Origin: JAWPMT01 sp965229785
GTDB taxonomy: Bacteria; Bacteroidota; Bacteroidia; Cytophagales; Cyclobacteriaceae
Reading direction: 5' to 3'
Assembly (NCBI GenBank): GCA_965229785.1
Contig: CBDDJS010000001.1
Location: 1,426,001-1,490,000, forward strand
Length of the DNA stretch: 64,000 nt
Below are positions 61,588 through 64,000 of the stretch, in pieces. Numbering within the stretch: the stretch's first letter is position 1; the number at the start of each line of letters is the position of its first letter. The position numbers and the translations under genes were made by a program. The notes under the pieces were generated by a model. It had not been told where the DNA came from. It saw only the letters and a list, made by a program, of their open reading frames with translations, and ran no database searches.

Positions 61588-64000
61588 TTATCGTTCAAGA
61601 AAGGCCATTCGATTTCTAAGATGGTTTTGTTGCCCGGAGTTTCTTGACGAAATAGAAGGGGACATCATTGAACTCTATGAACTCCGTATAGAGGTGAATC
61701 CTGCAAAAGCCAACCGGATGTTATGGTACGACGTACTGCGATCATTTCGATGGATCAATTTGAAGAAGGTCAAAACTCAAAATAATACTTTTACGATGTT
61801 CAATAATTATTTCAAAGTGGGTTTCCGTAACCTACTCAGAGATTATCGGTTTTCCCTGATCAATTTGTTAGGACTTTCTGTGGGATTGTCGATTTTCATG
61901 TTGATGATTATGATGATCCGCCACGAGTTTAGTTTCGACACTTTTCACAGTAAGGCAGATCGTACTTATCAAATCATACAGGAATTCCGTCAGTCTGATG
62001 GAATCAATCCCAGAATATGGACGCCTACACCTTTGGCTGAGACCCTGGCCAACGAAATAGCAAATATTGAAGAAGCCATCTATTTACAAAGAACGATGGA
62101 CAACTGGGTGGAAGTAGGAGGAAAGCGCTTTTTTGAAACCGAAGGAATGATGGTCGGGGCCAACTTCTTCCAGGTGTTTGATTTCCGGCTAATAGAAGGA
62201 GATATCTCATCGGTATTGACCAGTCCCCGTTCTATGGTAATTTCAGAAAGTTTAAGCAAGAAGTATTTCGGATATGCGAATCCTCTGGGAAAAGTTGTTG
62301 AACATGAATTGTATGGACCTTTCACAGTAACCGGAGTAATGGAGGATATACCAGGTAATTCTTACCTACAGTTTGAGTTCTTGCTTACCCAAGAAATGGA
62401 AACATACTATCAGCATACGGCAACATGGTTTGAGCCCTGGTTTAAATCCTGGAGAGGTCATGGTGTCAGTACTTTCGTGGTTCTAAAAGAAGGTGTTCCC
62501 ACGACAGATGTGGAAGAGATCATCACTTCGATCGTAAAAAGGAATCAGAATGCTGACGAAGTAAATAGATTCTATCTCCTAGGATTACTGGATCTTCATT
62601 TTGGGTCAAATGGAATTGATGGCCAGATCAATCGTCACATAAAAGGAGATATTGCCAAAGTGAATCTGTTCAGTATGGTGGCAGCCGTTATCATACTTAT
62701 GGCCTGTTTCAATTACATCAATATCACGACAGCTAGGTCTATCAAGCGACACAAGGAAGTGGGTGTACGTAAATCGATAGGTGCTTTTCGCTCTCAAGTG
62801 ATGATGCAATTTCTAATTGAATCATTCATTTTAGTTACTCTGTCTCTTTTGATATCACTCGGGGTAAGTTATTTCCTCATTCCTCTTTTTAATGAGGTCG
62901 TCGGTATCAACCTCTCTTTTTCATGGAAATTGATCATTGATCTATTACCCTGGATCATCGCTACGGTTCTGTTTGTGACCTTGCTCTCCGGCTTTTACCC
63001 AGCCATAGTTATGAGTCGAACTTCTCCATTGATTTTGGTACAGAAAGTGACAAGTCGTGGGTCTGGAGGGTTTTTAAGGAATGGCCTGTTAACCATCCAG
63101 TTTTCTGCGGTAATCATCATCGCCGCCTGCTTGTTAATCATCAATGATCAATATCGCTACATGAGTAAAAAGTCTCTTGGACTTAATACGAAAGAAATAG
63201 TAGTCGTAGAGATCAATAGCGGAGCAGTTCGCAATAACTATCGAACAATCAAAAACGAGTTATTATCGAGCCCTTCGGTAAGGGAAGTTACCGGGATGAC
63301 AAGGGTTTTTAGTGGCTACCGATTACCAGTACCCATTCTAGGAAGCCCGTTGGAGGATATTGAATCTACAGCTGCCATGAAATTTTATGGTGTGGATCAT
63401 GAAGCATTGGATGTATTTGGATTAGAACTGATCGCGGGAGAAAACTTCAGGGGAATTCCAGGCCTGGATAGCACGTCGGTGGTCCTTAATGAGAAAGCGG
63501 CTGTACATTTCGGCGGCAACTCCATCGTTGGAAACTGGATCAATCTCGCTGAGGACCAGGGTGATCGCGGCAGAGCATTAAGAGCTCGAGTAATTGGAAT
63601 AGTCAAAGATTTTCATTTTGAATCACTACACCAACCTATTAAACCAACCGTTATTGGATATTATAGAAATCCTTTCGTTTCGATAGATGATATCATCATT
63701 AAGATTGATACCAAACAAATAGAACAAACATTAGCCCGGATAGAAGAAGTTCATAACAAATACGACACAAATGGGGTCATGGATTGGGAATTTCTAGATG
63801 ACATGACACAACGTGCATATGAAGATGAAGTGATTTTCAGAAGCGTCATGACAATGGCTTCAGGGATTTCCTTATTGATAGCCTTACTAGGGATGATTGG
63901 AATGATTTCCTATAATATCATTTCCAGAACCAAAGAGTTGGGCATAAGAAAAGTACTTGGCGCAACATTCGGTCAATTACTCTTAATTCAGGCAAAGGCA
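61580..64000 (+). CDS. FtsX/MacB-type permease, 3' end outside the window (cassette 4)
   Basis: An ATG at 61580, overlapping the PadR stop, opens a frame that stays open for 807 codons to the last base. The prefix domain reads RFLRWFCCPEFLDEIEGDIIELY. The first MacB half follows with FSLINLLGLSVGLS and an FtsX block marked GVRKSIGA; the second half reaches GIRKVLGAT at the window edge. The protein should end within about 70 residues beyond it, going by the other three copies. No ATPase is seen. Confidence 0.9.
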   Translation, partial: MDNYRSRKAIRFLRWFCCPEFLDEIEGDIIELYELRIEVNPAKANRMLWYDVLRSFRWINLKKVKTQNNTFTMFNNYFKVGFRNLLRDYRFSLINLLGLSVGLSIFMLMIMMIRHEFSFDTFHSKADRTYQIIQEFRQSDGINPRIWTPTPLAETLANEIANIEEAIYLQRTMDNWVEVGGKRFFETEGMMVGANFFQVFDFRLIEGDISSVLTSPRSMVISESLSKKYFGYANPLGKVVEHELYGPFTVTGVMEDIPGNSYLQFEFLLTQEMETYYQHTATWFEPWFKSWRGHGVSTFVVLKEGVPTTDVEEIITSIVKRNQNADEVNRFYLLGLLDLHFGSNGIDGQINRHIKGDIAKVNLFSMVAAVIILMACFNYINITTARSIKRHKEVGVRKSIGAFRSQVMMQFLIESFILVTLSLLISLGVSYFLIPLFNEVVGINLSFSWKLIIDLLPWIIATVLFVTLLSGFYPAIVMSRTSPLILVQKVTSRGSGGFLRNGLLTIQFSAVIIIAACLLIINDQYRYMSKKSLGLNTKEIVVVEINSGAVRNNYRTIKNELLSSPSVREVTGMTRVFSGYRLPVPILGSPLEDIESTAAMKFYGVDHEALDVFGLELIAGENFRGIPGLDSTSVVLNEKAAVHFGGNSIVGNWINLAEDQGDRGRALRARVIGIVKDFHFESLHQPIKPTVIGYYRNPFVSIDDIIIKIDTKQIEQTLARIEEVHNKYDTNGVMDWEFLDDMTQRAYEDEVIFRSVMTMASGISLLIALLGMIGMISYNIISRTKELGIRKVLGATFGQLLLIQAKA

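Noticed and set aside
1..64000. tRNA, rRNA, insertion sequence, prophage or CRISPR array
   Set aside because: No cloverleaf, rRNA motif, transposase-like protein, phage gene or repeat array was seen on reading; tRNAscan or Infernal could not be run.

Overview
The window looks like a chromosomal segment of a marine or soil Bacteroidota of the Cytophagales type. The evidence is: a subtilase with a C-terminal type IX secretion (T9SS) sorting domain, a TonB-dependent receptor with an N-terminal carboxypeptidase-like domain, promoters with the Bacteroidota -7 element TAnnTTTG, few Shine-Dalgarno sites, several TTG/GTG starts, and repeated PadR plus large FtsX/MacB-type permease pairs. No rRNA, tRNA, CRISPR array, insertion sequence or phage gene was seen. 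Nothing was searched against databases; all names come from reading motifs.

Layout. 1-6.9 kb (+): the 3' part of an acyl-CoA synthetase, then a molybdenum hydroxylase operon (2Fe-2S, Moco and FAD subunits) followed by a MoxR-type AAA ATPase and a CoxE-type VWA protein. The large subunit carries AYRGAGR, so it is not a genuine form I CO dehydrogenase. 6.9-10.7 kb (+): TPR lipoprotein, GMC oxidoreductase, SnoaL-like protein and a small secreted protein resembling the VHL beta domain. 10.9-13.8 kb (-): PadR/permease cassette 1. 13.9-15.2 kb (+): DUF6122 membrane protein, group III truncated globin, small membrane protein. 15.2-19.5 kb (-): 7TM-AraC regulator, RND exporter, Bcp peroxiredoxin, YtoQ. 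19.6-22.5 kb: Ere/ChaN-like secreted protein, acyltransferase 3, ankyrin lipoprotein. 22.7-24.75 kb (+): AraC-TM-TolB-like-TPR one-component regulator, abutting cassette 2 (24.75-27.7 kb, -). 27.8-28.4 kb: GntR gene and a broken ABC ATPase. 28.6-31.5 kb (+): cassette 3. 31.6-33.9 kb (-): GMC dehydrogenase with its subunit 3. 34.2-36 kb (+): M14 peptidase. 36-36.6 kb (-): TrpF-like barrel protein lacking the catalytic Cys.

36.8-43.7 kb (+) is one tightly packed run: mnmA, a lipoprotein, the T9SS subtilase, rpe, a TonB receptor and a GNAT acetyltransferase. 43.9-46 kb: an LpoB-like lipoprotein and a TPR lipoprotein. 46.1-48.3 kb: a membrane TolB-like/TPR protein. 48.3-49.6 kb (-): a PepSY-type membrane protein and a secreted hypothetical. 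49.6-52.5 kb (+): a TerB-like protein, a double-FKBP lipoprotein and a putative beta-barrel. 52.6-56.4 kb (+): gyrA and a TPR protein. 56.6-59.7 kb: a very large sortilin/BNR-repeat exoprotein. 59.9-61.1 kb: two small paralogous unknown proteins flanking another unknown. 61.25 kb to the end: PadR/permease cassette 4, running off the window.

The most striking feature is the set of four PadR/permease cassettes. None has an intact ATPase next to it. Cassettes 3 and 4 share the same operator-like sequence, and cassette 1 has its own palindromes. Other points of interest are the Mo-hydroxylase with CoxD/CoxE-like maturation genes but a non-CODH active site, the VHL-like protein, the small paralog pair, and terminators embedded in convergent coding ends.
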